6,816 nt of DNA, taken from contig CALFSV010000384.1 of NCBI GenBank assembly GCA_937916485.1, forward strand, positions 1-6,816, read 5' to 3'. Each line of letters starts with the position of its first letter. Within the stretch, counting starts at the first letter, position 1. A program made the position numbers and the translations under genes. Source of the stretch: an uncultured Paracoccaceae bacterium (lineage in GTDB: Bacteria > Pseudomonadota > Alphaproteobacteria > Rhodobacterales > Rhodobacteraceae). The notes beneath the pieces are model-generated. The model searched no databases. It saw only the letters and a program-made list of their open reading frames with translations, and had not been told where the DNA came from. Positions 5,989 to 6,816 of this stretch are shown piece by piece.

Positions 5989-6816
5989 TCAGTGCGCCAT
6001 CAAAAGTGGCATTTCAGTATTGTCCACGATGCGCCCTGTGTTGCCGCCAAACAGCATTTCAGTTTCGTGGCTGTGGCTGTATGCACCGATCACCAACAAG
6101 CTGGCTTTAATATCCTTGCTGGTCGCAAGAAGGGCTTTTGAGGGCTCCTGCCCGCTAAATTTAACGACTTCGGCATTTATGCCGCGCGTGGCGTAATAGT
6201 TTATCAGTTCTTCGACGGTCGGACCGTGCGGTTGGAGTTTTCCATCCGTGACTATGCTGACCCGTTTCGCGTATCGTACAATATCTAAGGATGACGCCAC
6301 GGCGCGCGATGCTGGCAAGGAGCCATTCCATCCAATTGCCACATGCTCTGCGAAGGTTTCGTCTGGCAGTAGTTGCCCCGGACATACTAAGACGGGACGT
6401 CCAGCGCCATACAGAGCTGATTTTAAGGAGCTTTGACCAAGATTGCGCTCCCGCTGTGGTTTTGGCAAAACAATCAAATCAGCCAAACGACCTGCCTGTT
6501 TAACAACGTCGGCCATGCGCCCTTCCTTTTCGGAAAAAGTACAGGTCGCAAAACCACCAGATATTGGCTTGTCCGTCAGCCCAAAGTCCCGCGAAAGCCG
6601 ACGCAAAATACCACGCAAGTGATCTTCCTGGCGGTTTGCCAGCTCAGCGGCTTGCTCCATCATAACTTTGCGAGCAAAATCGTTAAGAGATAGCCCAGGT
6701 GGCATCAAATCATGCGCCTGCGCTCGACAATGCACCACGTCAACCGTTGCGTTGTGCTTTTTGGCCAACTCCGCTGCGTGCCCCAGCACCGTAGCAACCA
6801 TACCATCCCCGCGTAC
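5989..6816 (-). CDS. Tandem universal stress protein (UspA family), 5' end outside the window
   Basis: About 275 residues are visible and the frame stays open to the right edge. The codons before the first in-window ATG (6799-6801) read VRGDG, matching the usual end of strand 1 in Usp proteins, so that ATG is internal and probably some 5-10 residues are missing. Two Usp folds are seen. In the first (numbering from that ATG), a degenerate domain covers 1-140, ending in RPVLVCPG. In the second, the domain runs about 153-270, beginning VAIGWNGS (154-161) and ending with the nucleotide-loop-like block GAYSHSHETEMLFGGNTG (239-256) and PLLMAH. Usp proteins are cytoplasmic, often ATP-binding stress or regulatory factors. 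Here it lies 38 bases ahead of tctC in the same direction, so it may be co-transcribed and may modulate the transporter, as TeaD does for the TeaABC TRAP system. That role is inference. Confidence 0.9.
   Translation of the reverse strand, partial: VRGDGMVATVLGHAAELAKKHNATVDVVHCRAQAHDLMPPGLSLNDFARKVMMEQAAELANRQEDHLRGILRRLSRDFGLTDKPISGGFATCTFSEKEGRMADVVKQAGRLADLIVLPKPQRERNLGQSSLKSALYGAGRPVLVCPGQLLPDETFAEHVAIGWNGSLPASRAVASSLDIVRYAKRVSIVTDGKLQPHGPTVEELINYYATRGINAEVVKFSGQEPSKALLATSKDIKASLLVIGAYSHSHETEMLFGGNTGRIVDNTEMPLLMAH

Noticed and set aside
6799..6801. ATG as the true start of the universal stress protein
   Set aside because: The codons before it (VRGDG) continue the frame and fit the end of the first Usp strand, and the first strand would be lost if translation began here. 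The gene more likely starts beyond the window edge.

Overview
The window holds one unbroken run of genes, all on the minus strand, so it is transcribed from the right edge (position 6816) toward position 1. In transcription order it contains: a tandem universal stress protein (5' end cut by the window edge), the three parts of a tripartite tricarboxylate transporter (tctC periplasmic binding protein, tctB small membrane subunit, tctA large membrane subunit), an AMP-forming acyl-CoA synthetase of the oxalate--CoA ligase type, a PanE/ApbA-family (ketopantoate reductase-like) reductase, and a C-terminal scrap of an Asp/Glu/hydantoin racemase. Junctions are 38, 26, 24, 69 and 10 bases, most with a good Shine-Dalgarno sequence, so usp-tctCBA-ligase-reductase looks like one operon whose main promoter is probably outside the window. 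I see no RNA genes, insertion sequences, CRISPR arrays or convincing intrinsic terminators.

Organism: a proteobacterium. The Tct/Bug transporter, the tandem Usp beside a binding-protein transporter, the style of the oxalate-type ligase and the middling GC content suggest an alphaproteobacterium, perhaps a marine Rhodobacterales-type strain. This is inference from protein character only; there is no phylogenetic marker here.

How the genes may work together: TctC would bind a small carboxylate in the periplasm and TctAB would import it. The ligase would activate it to a CoA thioester with ATP, and the NAD(P)H-dependent PanE-like protein would reduce the product. From established knowledge, oxalate--CoA ligases make oxalyl-CoA, and a PanE-family protein (PanE2) of Methylobacterium extorquens is, as I recall, an oxalyl-CoA reductase giving glyoxylate. 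The adjacent, apparently translationally coupled ligase and reductase therefore suggest a compact route oxalate -> oxalyl-CoA -> glyoxylate, with its own TTT importer and a Usp regulator or sensor. This is the most interesting hypothesis in the window; the substrate is not proven by sequence.

The left end (1-346) is degenerate. Immediately after the reductase stop codon, in the same frame, comes the C-terminal third of a racemase with no start region, followed by about 115 bases without a recognisable gene.
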